A stretch of DNA of 64,000 nt from Leeuwenhoekiella aestuarii (GCF_004104055.1 NZ_QOVJ01000001.1:1302001-1366000); one strand, 5' to 3'; shown: positions 46,105-54,120, counted from the stretch's first letter. The notes: generated from the letters alone by a model not told the origin. Made by a program: numbers and translations.

Positions 46105-46740
46105 TTAAGATATAGCTATTGCTTTTTTATCATCTATGATCCAAACACCATTTTCTTTTCTAAGGTAATAGCGTATTCCAACCCCATCTAGTTTACCTTG
46201 TGAAAAACCGCAGGTTATAATAGCTTTGTTAGCTTTAGTATTTACTACAAAATCAGAAAATGTTAAAATACCATTAGTGGCTTTGGTTTCCCAGTAAAAA
46301 TTTTTGTTTTCATCGAATAATGTTTGATTGAAGTAGAAATGATGATCAGTTGGAACTCTATCAATAAGTTCTAAATTAATCATAACGCCCTTCTTTAGGC
46401 GATTTGAGTCAAAATCTTGAATAAATTGCGAGTCAAATTCCTTAAATTTTTTGAGGTTGGTGTTTTGAACTTTTTTATTAATCGCAAAATTTCTCGATTT
46501 TCCGGCTTTATATTTTTTCCGCTCTGACTGTGGTAGGTGTGGTTCAGTATTTATTTTCAGGTTCTTTGAATTCAAAGGTTTTGGAGGTGGAGGAGGACTT
46601 TTGAATTCTTTAGTAATATCCAAATAGACAACGGTGATTATATTCTCTATTTTATAATCTACTATTTGTCTCTTGGGCTGCTCAGCGCAAGAAAAAATAA
46701 TGATACCTAAAATTAAGAAAATGGGATATTTACGAATCAT
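46105..46740 (-). CDS. Lipoprotein downstream of module C, candidate immunity protein
   Basis: A 211-residue lipoprotein: MIRKYPIFLILGIIIFSCAEQ gives a lipobox with the Cys after FS. A short PPPPPKPL stretch follows. The C-terminal 60 residues end with GIRYYLRKENGVWIIDDKKA, similar to the end of the product of 47336-47971 (CLYELKNKKWKISKVRELTL), so the two are related in this part. It starts 8 bp after the stop of module C. Its function is not established; the location suits an immunity or partner role in the periplasm. Confidence 0.65.
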   Translation of the reverse strand: MIRKYPIFLILGIIIFSCAEQPKRQIVDYKIENIITVVYLDITKEFKSPPPPPKPLNSKNLKINTEPHLPQSERKKYKAGKSRNFAINKKVQNTNLKKFKEFDSQFIQDFDSNRLKKGVMINLELIDRVPTDHHFYFNQTLFDENKNFYWETKATNGILTFSDFVVNTKANKAIITCGFSQGKLDGVGIRYYLRKENGVWIIDDKKAIAIS

Positions 46741-46748
46741 AATTACAT

Positions 46749-47183
46749 TTAATTAAGAGAAATACAATCTGAACCAAAATCGGTTGTGTTATTAACTTGT
46801 TTCTTATTTTCATAGCATTGGGAGTTTTCTTCCTTAGTTAGTGATTTCCATTCACCGTTATCATAATATCCATCATAGCCATATTTTATAAGCCCTTCCC
46901 AAGCAAACGCTAAATAAAATTCAAGATCATAGCGATTATTATCTAATAGTCTGATTGTTTTTGCTATTGGTATAATATAATTGTCCGCCATATATTGATG
47001 TTGAGCATATATTGTTTCAAGACTATTTGAGTTATCTGACTTGTAATAAAAATAGTAATATAATAGGTTAGTTCTGTCTTCTGGATCTATATCACCTTGA
47101 TGATCATTAACATATTTAAATATTTCAGCATGAATCCCTTCGTGCAATAAAGTCGTCGCCATTTCACTCACAAATTCAGCCAT
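46749..47183 (-). CDS. HExxH module C, apparently a recombinant fragment
   Basis: A 144-residue frame starting MAEFVSEMATTLLHEGIHAEIF. In-frame codons before this ATG (…YGRAHHEL) open only after a TAA, so translation can only start here. In the other modules, HELM..F..EMAT comes about 45 residues after HExxH; here HHELMAEFVSEMAT stands directly before TTLLHEGIHA. The order suggests that the end of one module was joined to the inside of another. The rest (QHQYMADNYI, then AFAWEGLIKYGYD) follows the normal module order. Unclear if it is expressed. Confidence 0.6.
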   Translation of the reverse strand: MAEFVSEMATTLLHEGIHAEIFKYVNDHQGDIDPEDRTNLLYYYFYYKSDNSNSLETIYAQHQYMADNYIIPIAKTIRLLDNNRYDLEFYLAFAWEGLIKYGYDGYYDNGEWKSLTKEENSQCYENKKQVNNTTDFGSDCISLN

Positions 47184-47335
47184 TAATTCGTGATGAGCTC
47201 TGCCATAGTTACTTGGTTTGTGTTATTATTTTAAATATTTTACTTGTTGTTGACTTAATTTATCTGACCTCTATATTACTTTTCATTAAACATCAGATTA
47301 GTTACTATACTTATAGGATAATTACCTATTGGGTC

Positions 47336-47971
47336 TTAGCCTAGGGTAAGTTCTCTTACTTTTGAAATTTTCCATTTTTTATTTTTTAACTCATATAGGC
47401 ACATCACACTATAGCCTTCACCCATTGTGGTTTTGCTATACCATATAAGTGCATATTTTCCATCTTTTGAAATTATGGGATTTGTTAAATAAATCCGAGG
47501 TGTTGTATGATACAAATAGTTTTCATTTGAAGATTTATTTATTTCATTTTTACTATCAAAATTCTGAAGCAGCTCTTTCTTTTCATTTGGGAATAGCTTT
47601 TTCAAAGATGTTTTAGGATATTCTAACTGATTCAGCAGGTAATCTTTTTGAGATAATTTAAACAAAGAAGTTGCTTCGTTATTAGTAAAAAAAGAATGAG
47701 GACTTGAAAGTCTCACTTCTTCTTGGAAAAACTTCGACTCAAGATTTTTCTTGAATTCTAATCCGTTCGAGAAAGAGGAGTTTATTTTAAAATCAGAATA
47801 TTGCTCCTCTAAAAAAGCTATTTGAATTACAAGTAACTCTTTTATGTCTTTAGTATTTGAAAATTTGCTTGTTGAAGCACAACTTATTGCCAGAGCTAAT
47901 AAACTAATAACAAGGACTATTTGCCGAATTGATCGCTTTACCTTTAGGCGTTGCAGTATATGATGTTCCAT
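47336..47971 (-). CDS. Lipoprotein downstream of module D, candidate immunity protein
   Basis: A lipoprotein of about 211 residues, taking the ATG at 47971 (MEHHILQRLKVKRSIRQIVL); an upstream in-frame start at 47998 is also possible. The signal ends in SLLALAISC, a lipobox. The mature part is helical and charged, with a C-terminal strand segment KYALIWYSKTTMGEGYSVMC similar to the lipoprotein at 46105-46740. The 5' end overlaps module D (stop at 47904) by about 68 bp. Predicted role as for the other small genes of the array: unknown, possibly immunity. Confidence 0.6.
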   Translation of the reverse strand: MEHHILQRLKVKRSIRQIVLVISLLALAISCASTSKFSNTKDIKELLVIQIAFLEEQYSDFKINSSFSNGLEFKKNLESKFFQEEVRLSSPHSFFTNNEATSLFKLSQKDYLLNQLEYPKTSLKKLFPNEKKELLQNFDSKNEINKSSNENYLYHTTPRIYLTNPIISKDGKYALIWYSKTTMGEGYSVMCLYELKNKKWKISKVRELTLG

Positions 47972-48707
47972 CTGGATAATTATATATTTCTGTTTCATTA
48001 TTTTGCTCGCTTAAAATATCATAAATAATCTTAATATGCTCTGGATTTCTATTTGACGGATTATTGATAGCATCTAAATTATTTAAATATTCAGGATAAG
48101 AATTTTTGAAAGTTTGGGAATTTAAAATTCCTCCAGAATATGAGAGATTTCTATAGTACGAAAATGGTAAATTATAGCCTGCTACATTTCCATAAGCAGA
48201 TAATGATGTAGCCATCTCGTTAATGAAATTATTCATCAGTTCGTGTTGAGTTTTATTGAGATTGACGGTAAAAGAAGTCCTATTGTATTCTATAAAAGCA
48301 TCAAATAGTTCTGAAAAATCAGGATCAGCTTGTCCCGTTATTGTTGAAAGTTTGCCTTCTTCAAACATATATACCAAAATCGCGTGAACAGACTCATGTA
48401 TTGTACTTCTAGTAATAGATAAATCTGTTACATTATTTAAATAACTAGCTCTAAAGGATATATTTACATCCATAGTTTTAGTGATAGGGTAGAAATAGAA
48501 TTGAGGGTCTGTACTGGCGTTACCATTTAAATTTTGATCTACACTAAATGTAAGATTAACTTTATCGTTGGCTTCAAAAATATCAAGCAATAGTTCATTC
48601 AATATTGTGCAACTTCCATAAGCAGATTGAACGATTTGTTGTGCACAAGGATACTGTGAGAATGTGGAGTCTATTACTATCCTGTCCTCTATCTCCTCTT
48701 CAATCAA
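47904..48707 (-). CDS. HExxH module D, orphan toxin-like module
   Basis: A frame of 267 codons with only a TTG at its 5' end (MIEEEIEDRIVIDSTFSQYP). It corresponds to the part of the parent gene after the junction: metal motif HESVHAILV at residues 104-112, then QHELMNNFINEMATSLSAYG, and a C-terminus with its own sequence. Upstream the junction DNA reads SDPIIDK and runs into a stop because two bases (GA) are missing relative to the parent. So the module lacks a normal start and signal peptide and is most likely a silent orphan. Confidence 0.55.
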   Translation of the reverse strand: MIEEEIEDRIVIDSTFSQYPCAQQIVQSAYGSCTILNELLLDIFEANDKVNLTFSVDQNLNGNASTDPQFYFYPITKTMDVNISFRASYLNNVTDLSITRSTIHESVHAILVYMFEEGKLSTITGQADPDFSELFDAFIEYNRTSFTVNLNKTQHELMNNFINEMATSLSAYGNVAGYNLPFSYYRNLSYSGGILNSQTFKNSYPEYLNNLDAINNPSNRNPEHIKIIYDILSEQNNETEIYNYPDGTSYTATPKGKAINSANSPCY

Positions 48708-48745
48708 ATCTCCATTTTATCAATAATAGGGTCACTTTTGGCTGC
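48692..48745 (-). repeat. Module junction repeat, copy D
   Basis: On the minus strand, GTGACCCTATTATTGATAAA and the following ATGGAGATTTGATTGAAGAG reproduce the parent junction with one mismatch and a 2-bp deletion. A neighbouring ACGTAGTTTAT..CTACAC stretch (48761-48785) is also found before copy B (46000-46036), so homology extends further out. Confidence 0.65.
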
Positions 48746-48966
48746 TACTATTTACTCCACAGGAACAGGTGTAGATAAACTACGTTGTTATACCCATATA
48801 CTCTTGGTAGAGGTATTTGACATAAACAATGACGCCTAACAATAAAAAGGTGATTTACATTATTTGTTAAAGGCTCTGTTAGAGCACTCCGCTTACTTAA
48901 TATTAAATAAACCCTATTCTGTATTAGGTAACTAAATTAAAGTTTCATTAGTATTATTAAAGTTCA

Positions 48967-49365
48967 TTAATAATCTATCCACCAAACCCGGGTTCTTTTG
49001 AATTTATCGTTTTGAAGCTTTTCAATAACATAGATGTGTTCAAATAATTGATTATACGTTTCAATTACTTTTAAGCTCTTTTTTTTAACCCCCTCATTAA
49101 TAATAGAATTGTGTAATTTTTCACCTTCCACCCATAGTTTATTTATCGTAGTGAATTCGATATTTTTAAGCCATTTACCAGAGATCGTATCAACTTGTTG
49201 ATATCTGCTTATTTCAAAAAGATTATCGTCAATATTATAATATTTCATATCTCCACTAGTAAAAATACTATCATTACAAATGTCGAAGAGCAAATATTGA
49301 TTTTTTTGACCGTATGAAAAAAAAGGTGTGGTCAAAAAAAACATTAAAAGGATTATCTTATTCAC
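48967..49365 (-). CDS. Exported protein downstream of module A, candidate immunity protein
   Basis: A small exported protein of about 132 residues starting at GTG 49365, which overlaps the stop of the parent gene (TGTGAATAAG). A longer in-frame ATG at 49392 would overlap more. The signal (VNKIILLMFFLTTPFFSYGQ) is clear. The mature part ends in FKRTRVWWIDY. The overlap with the preceding stop suggests translational coupling, as in toxin-immunity pairs. No family recognised. Confidence 0.65.
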   Translation of the reverse strand: MNKIILLMFFLTTPFFSYGQKNQYLLFDICNDSIFTSGDMKYYNIDDNLFEISRYQQVDTISGKWLKNIEFTTINKLWVEGEKLHNSIINEGVKKKSLKVIETYNQLFEHIYVIEKLQNDKFKRTRVWWIDY

Positions 49366-50470
49366 ACAGCTTGCTTCCACTTGCTTTCTCATAGGTTATA
49401 ATTTCTAGGATTTGTTGTTGCTCTTTATCTTTCAGTTCTTCCCACGTTTGAGTATATATTAACTCATGATTATTATTTGCATCTTTAATTTCAGATAACC
49501 CCTCCCAAGCTAAGGCATCATAATAGTCGTCAGAATGTTGTCCATTATCAAAATGTTTTAAACCTGTAGCTATAGTTTCCCTGTAATAGGCAGCCATTTG
49601 CTCATGATCCCAGTTTTTCCCGTGTATTCTCATGTATTCATATAATCCCGGGAAATCGCTTTGACTTACATTTCCACCATTGCGATAGACAAACTCCCAA
49701 AGCCTTGCGTGAATACTTTCGTGTATAATGGTTCTCGCAATAGTTAAGGTAGTATTTCTATTTTCCGCACGATTTTGATTTATACTTATTACAAAAGTAT
49801 TTGAGATACCACTTTGCAAAGGTGTTGCTGTAGAAGCATTTGTTTCATTGCCAAGCGTTGTGGACATTTTAAAAACAAGGTCAAACTGTGACGGCTGATC
49901 CCCATCCTTGAAGTTTTCAAGAATCCAATTAATATTATTGTTATTGTCTACCATTTTTTGGTAAACACAATCAGCCTTTCCGGTCAGTTGATTATCGATT
50001 TTGTAAACAATCTCCTCCTCAATCAAATCTCCATTTTCATCAATTATAGGGTCACCGCCAAAACCACCAGAGCCTCCATTGCCATCGCCCGGCTCACCTG
50101 GCCCACTGGGTCCCCCAGGACCTCCACCACCTGGGTTGCCCCCATCACCAAAGCCCCCGTCACCACCAGTACCAGTGCCGGGTCCACTCGGACCACCAGA
50201 GGAGCAATTACGTTGCTTTACAAAATAATAAGTGCATTTATAGCCATCATATCCTCCCGTACATATAAAATGATCAAATTTGAAAGTGGTGACACAACTA
50301 CTTTTAGAGTTATGCATACTTTTTTTAAAATTGTAGCCCTTGAATTCACCATTCTCCAATATACTTGTACCCATCGTTTTCCCCTCGAGGTTTAAAACTT
50401 CTATCGATCCCGAATACAGAGAAAGTTCACGCGCACTCTTCAACCAATTTTGAGTGGGTCTATAGCGCAA
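49358..50470 (-). CDS. Toxin-like gene, second part (glycine-rich linker, junction and HExxH module A)
   Basis: The 3' part of a lipoprotein gene. The frame is continuous with that of 50603-50872 except for one in-frame TAA (50603-50605), and the codons between 50602 and 50471 are open too; the start at TTG 50470 is therefore artificial. The protein shows an N-terminal domain with several Cys (DHFICTGGYDGYKCTYYF), a glycine/proline-rich linker (residues 91-139), the junction GGDPIIDENGDLIEEE, then a metallopeptidase-like module with TIIHESIHARLW (His250, Glu251, His254), HEQMAAYY and ALAWEGLSEI. The parent-type gene of the array. Confidence 0.65.
   Translation of the reverse strand: MRYRPTQNWLKSARELSLYSGSIEVLNLEGKTMGTSILENGEFKGYNFKKSMHNSKSSCVTTFKFDHFICTGGYDGYKCTYYFVKQRNCSSGGPSGPGTGTGGDGGFGDGGNPGGGGPGGPSGPGEPGDGNGGSGGFGGDPIIDENGDLIEEEIVYKIDNQLTGKADCVYQKMVDNNNNINWILENFKDGDQPSQFDLVFKMSTTLGNETNASTATPLQSGISNTFVISINQNRAENRNTTLTIARTIIHESIHARLWEFVYRNGGNVSQSDFPGLYEYMRIHGKNWDHEQMAAYYRETIATGLKHFDNGQHSDDYYDALAWEGLSEIKDANNNHELIYTQTWEELKDKEQQQILEIITYEKASGSKLCE
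50012..50072 (-). repeat. Module junction repeat, copy A (parent)
   Basis: In the parent gene this DNA encodes GGFGGDPIIDENGDLIEEE, directly between the glycine-rich linker and the variable module. Nearly identical copies begin modules B and D, so it is the recombination or replacement point of the array. Confidence 0.75.
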
Positions 50471-50602
50471 AATGTGACTTTCTATACTACTGTCGTAATC
50501 AACAAAAGTAACCAGGTTATCAAAATGCCTTACAGTTTTTGAGGCTTTGTTTTCTTTTGTTAATCGCTTATTTTGAAGGGCGATAGTGTATATTACACCA
50601 TT

Positions 50603-50872
50603 TTATTCCTGATTTTCAATTGCAGGTATATCGGTACCTGGAGATCCAAAAATGCTGGAGGAGAAATTGTTTGATTTGGTCGCATGTAATTGAGTTAGTT
50701 CTTTATGAACTTCAATCGGCAAATCATCAAATGCAACATATTGCTTATCGGCTGTCGCATTCAAAACCCGGTCATCTTTTAGTTCTTCATCACTTTGACA
50801 GCTGATCATTAAAAGCAAGCAAAGTGCATTTAAAAAAACAAATGTGAATAAGGAGGAGTTGTGTTTAATCAT
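50603..50872 (-). CDS. Toxin-like lipoprotein gene, first part (ends at an in-frame stop)
   Basis: An 89-residue frame with a lipoprotein signal (MIKHNSSLFTFVFLNALCLL then LMISC with the lipid Cys at residue 25). It ends with …IPAIENQE and TAA at 50603-50605. The frame continues with sense codons (NGVIYTIALQNKRLTKENKA) to the second part at 50470-49358. The intact gene would have 505 codons with a lipid anchor, a folded N-terminal region, a Gly-rich linker and a metallopeptidase-like C-terminus. The stop may be a decay mutation or a sequencing error. Confidence 0.65.
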   Translation of the reverse strand: MIKHNSSLFTFVFLNALCLLLMISCQSDEELKDDRVLNATADKQYVAFDDLPIEVHKELTQLHATKSNNFSSSIFGSPGTDIPAIENQE

Positions 50873-51032
50873 TTATAAAGGTATTTAAGGCAATATCTTC
50901 ATAAATATTTAAAGTAAATCTTAAAAAAGTTAAAATATGATTTTTTCTATTTCTGCTTTTGAATTTATATTGTTCTAAATAAGCGAGAAACACTTTTGAA
51001 GTGAAATATTATTTGACAATTAAATTAAAATT

Positions 51033-51338
51033 ATGGATAAATCATTTGTATTAGATTTGGGTCAAAACTCTATTGGTTGGGTAATTATTGATAATAATAC
51101 TGTTGAGGAAATAGGAGTATGTTTGTTTCCAAGTAAAAAAATAATAACAAATAATATAGAGTCAAGTGCAACTAAATTATCGACTTTCATTAATAAGAAT
51201 ATACGGTTAATTTCATTGATTATATTAACTGTGATTTTATTTATGATGGGGGTTCTAATAACTAAATTTTGGCAGTTTTGGATAAATCTTGCAATTGCTG
51301 GGATTTATTCTGTCTTAACAGTTGAAATAAAAAAATAG
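51033..51338 (+). CDS. Small membrane protein with Cas9 RuvC-I-like N-terminus
   Basis: A 101-residue protein. Residues 1-35 (MDKSFVLDLGQNSIGWVIID then NNTVEEIGVCLFPS) closely copy the RuvC-I segment at the start of type II-C Cas9: LDLGxNSIGW with the catalytic Asp at residue 8, and IGVxxFP. The usual bridge-helix region is missing: residues 36-58 are a short polar stretch, then two hydrophobic helices (LISLIILTVILFMMGVLI and FWQFWINLAIAGIYSVLTV) and a KK end. There is no cas gene or CRISPR array nearby. No known family is recognised by me; it could be a Cas9-derived fragment that gained membrane helices. Confidence 0.65.
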   Translation: MDKSFVLDLGQNSIGWVIIDNNTVEEIGVCLFPSKKIITNNIESSATKLSTFINKNIRLISLIILTVILFMMGVLITKFWQFWINLAIAGIYSVLTVEIKK

Positions 51339-51536
51339 TAGAAATTATGAATTGCTTTCATATTCCCATAGGAACTTGTAGGAATGATTCAGATATAGTA
51401 TTTGTAGCTTATTTTCATAATATGAATTTAGTATGAAAGTAACGAGCATTTGGAGTTGGGGGTTGACTGGATCGGTCTTGTATACCTGTAAATTCTTTTG
51501 CAAGTCAAAAAACACCAAAAAAATAGAATTCAACAC

Positions 51537-52751
51537 TTAAAAATTAACCACACTATTTAAAGCTTTATCGGTAGCGGCACTGGCAAAATAGGATTGATAC
51601 ATCATAGTCGTAGTAACGGAGGAATGCCTGTATAACTGCTGTAGCATTTGAACCGGGATTTTATCTCCTGCGATATTGCCAAAACTGTGTCGGGAGATGT
51701 GCATGGTTAGTTTTTTGGTAATGCCTGCCTTTTCTGCAATCGTTTTGAGTTGTTTATTGAGGTGCTTGTTCTCGTTCTTTGACTTAGCGTAGATGGTTTT
51801 GTCGTCCGCTCTATCAATTTCTTTTAACTCCGGGAATACATAATCATGAGGGCTTCTTTTATCTGCCAGATAAGCGTTTAAAATGGGCTTTACTTTTTCG
51901 GGCAATTCCAGAGAGACCAGTTTTGAGTTTTTATTCATGGTGTAATGAATCCGGTTGTCGTAGATATCACTCCAGCGTACTTTTAAGACATCACCCACAC
52001 GGATACCGGCTAAATAGAAACTAAATAACCAAACGTTTTTTGCGTGCGTTTCTTTCTCGGTCAAGCCTCGAAGCTTCTCCAAATTTTGAATTTCCTGAAC
52101 AGATAAGCCCACCTTATGCGATTCCGGAAATTTGATTTTAATCTTACCGGTGCCAAATGGGTAGAATTTTCGGTCAATCATTCCCTTGCGAATGGCTTTG
52201 TTGAAAATCAACCTTATATAGACTAGAACATTGGCAATCGTACGATCTGACAGCTTAGGTTTTTTTTTAAGATAAATCATAAAGTTTTTGAGAAAGTCCT
52301 CATTAATATCTTGGAAAGGGAGATCCTCGGTTTTAGCAAAACTGGCAATGTGATTTTTATACGCTTTATCAACTGCGACCCGGGAAAACTGCTTGGTGTT
52401 AACGATCTCTTCCTGATGCTCGTTAGCAAAATCAAAGAAGTTTTTGTTGCTTTTTATAAAGGCAATGTCGTTTTTGATTTGAAGCGGGGTAAAGTCTTTG
52501 TTTTCGGATTGAAGGTCGATTAAATATTTATTGATCTCCGTAAGTTTAATTAGTAAGAGGTTATTTAAACGGGTGGCATTTGGGTGCGCTGTTTTGACAC
52601 AGCATTTTTTGGAATCCCAATATTTCAAGTCGATATGATGCCCTAAATAGATGTAACTAGATTTTCGATTCTTGGTTATGCGAATGGCTAGTGGAAATTC
52701 TCCTTTTTGATTTGCCTTTCTACGTAGCGTTATGGCTGCTTTTGAATTCAT
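51537..52751 (-). CDS. Tyrosine-type site-specific integrase
   Basis: A 404-residue phage-type integrase. The N-terminal arm-binding part starts MNSKAAITLRRKANQKGEFP and resembles the Arm-DNA-bind domain of Bacteroidota integrases; a core-binding SAM-like domain follows. The catalytic residues are in AGIRVGDVLKVRWSD (Arg near residue 250), HISRHSFG (His and Arg) and HSSVTTTMMYQSYF (Tyr385). It is at the right end of the island, 163 bp from the right att copy and pointing inward, as usual for tRNA-targeted elements. It would catalyse integration at tRNA-Leu. Confidence 0.95.
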   Translation of the reverse strand: MNSKAAITLRRKANQKGEFPLAIRITKNRKSSYIYLGHHIDLKYWDSKKCCVKTAHPNATRLNNLLLIKLTEINKYLIDLQSENKDFTPLQIKNDIAFIKSNKNFFDFANEHQEEIVNTKQFSRVAVDKAYKNHIASFAKTEDLPFQDINEDFLKNFMIYLKKKPKLSDRTIANVLVYIRLIFNKAIRKGMIDRKFYPFGTGKIKIKFPESHKVGLSVQEIQNLEKLRGLTEKETHAKNVWLFSFYLAGIRVGDVLKVRWSDIYDNRIHYTMNKNSKLVSLELPEKVKPILNAYLADKRSPHDYVFPELKEIDRADDKTIYAKSKNENKHLNKQLKTIAEKAGITKKLTMHISRHSFGNIAGDKIPVQMLQQLYRHSSVTTTMMYQSYFASAATDKALNSVVNF

Positions 52752-52914
52752 ACTGCAGATTTAAATACTTACTAAAGGTACTTAAAATTTGGTACAACAT
52801 AGGTACAACAAAATTTGAAATGCCTTGATATCAAATGATTACATAAAATAGCAAATTTTATTTAACTCATTAAATTTCAATTGATTAAGTGTATTTTGTA
52901 GGGCTTTACTGGCA

Positions 52915-52968
52915 ACTTAGGATCTAGTGCCGCAAGGTGTGAGAGTTCGAGTCTCTCCGCCTGTACAA
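52915..52968 (+). repeat. att direct repeat, right copy
   Basis: 54 bases identical to 42024-42077, the tRNA-Leu 3' end. Here the tRNA 5' half is missing, so this copy is the scar that ends the island. The host region resumes with the duplicated terminator. Confidence 0.92.
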
Positions 52969-52973
52969 CGACA

Positions 52974-53001
52974 AAAGCCGACTTTAACGAGTCGGCTTTT
53001 T
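52974..53001 (+). terminator. Duplicated tRNA terminator, host-side copy
   Basis: AAAGCCGACT (52974-52983) pairs with AGTCGGCTTT (52990-52999), loop TTAACG, then TTTT. Read on the other strand it can also end transcription of the aldo/keto reductase, whose frame stops at 53026. Confidence 0.85.
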
Positions 53002-53025
53002 TTATGGTTTGATTTTAACCCTTTT

Positions 53026-54047
53026 TTACTTTCGATATTTAGATTGACGTTCTACCATCCAGCCCGGGTACAGATCCGGTTTGCTGCTTACAGCATCTAT
53101 TTTATTGAGATCTTCTTTACTTAAATCAATCTCCGTTGATTTTATATTCGAGTGCAATTGTTTGAGCGTTTTTGCTCCTATAATGGTGCTGGTCACTCCT
53201 TTTTGATGACGCACCCACGCCAGCGCGATTTCTGCTACAGAAACATTGTGATTTTTAGCTAAATCCTGCATCACATCTACCAGGTCAAAAGCCTTGTCTT
53301 TGTCTATGGTAGGAAAGTCAAAATCTGCTCGGCGCGATCCTTTTTCACTACTTCCTTCTCGGGAATATTTTCCTGTAAGGAAACCACCCGCAAGCGGACT
53401 CCACGGGAAAATGCTCAGATTATGATCTGCTGCCATAGGCACCAATTCGGTTTCTATATCGCGGGTGACCGCAGAATAAAAATATTGTAGACCTATAAAC
53501 CTTTGCCAGTTGTTGTGTTTTGCAATGGCCTGTGCTTTTGCAACCATCCACGCCGGCCAGTTGCAAATCGCAATGTAACGTACTTTACCGGTTGCAACAA
53601 TGTCATTTAAGCTGCGTAAAATTTCTTGTACCGGAACTTTAGGGTCTACCCCGTGTACGTATAAAATATCAATATGATCTAATTGCAAACGCTGTAAACT
53701 GGCATCTACCGAATTGAAGATATGATAGCGTGAAAGCCTACATCATTTGGTTTTTCACTCATGGGTCCCAACACTTTAGTCGCAATGACGACATCGTCTC
53801 TTTTGGTTCCTAAATCTTTCAGTCCCTGACCCAAAAGCTGTTCAGACTGCCCGAAAGAATACACGTTTGCGGTATCTATAAAATTGATTCCGCTATCCAG
53901 CACGGCTTTCAACATTTCATTAACTCCTTTCTGATCTACAGATGCGATCTTGCTCCACATTCCTGCATCTTCGCCGCCAAAGGTCATGGTGCCAAAACAC
54001 AACTCAGATACCATGAGTCCGGTATCGCCTACATAATTAAATTTCAT
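53026..54047 (-). pseudogene. Aldo/keto reductase interrupted by a frameshift
   Basis: An AKR of about 340 residues split in two frames. The N-terminal part (53706-54047, starts MKFNYVGDTGLMVSELCFGT) has the AKR start and DTANVYSFGQSEQLLG; it ends falsely at NDVGFHAIISSIR. The C-terminal part (53026-53688) has LDHIDILYVHG, WSPLAGGFLTGKYSREG and AEIALAWVRHQKGVTS. At 53733-53735 the DNA reads GGCTTTCACGC; one more T would give GGCTTTTCACGC and restore a single frame reading GFSRYHIFNSVDAS. So one deleted base breaks the gene, or the read has an error there. Confidence 0.85.
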
Positions 54048-54120
54048 GATGTTTGTTTTTTCTTAAAGTTAGGCAGCGTGGGTTTTTTCTGTTTTAAATT
54101 GAGGTTAAAATTTGGATGTA

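Noticed and set aside
51345-51536. 63-codon minus-strand frame before the integrase
   Set aside because: Overlaps no known pattern, AT-rich with unlikely composition, and no conserved motif.
50880-51540. CRISPR array next to the Cas9-like small protein
   Set aside because: I looked for regularly spaced direct repeats on both sides and saw none; also no tracrRNA-like or other cas gene fragment.
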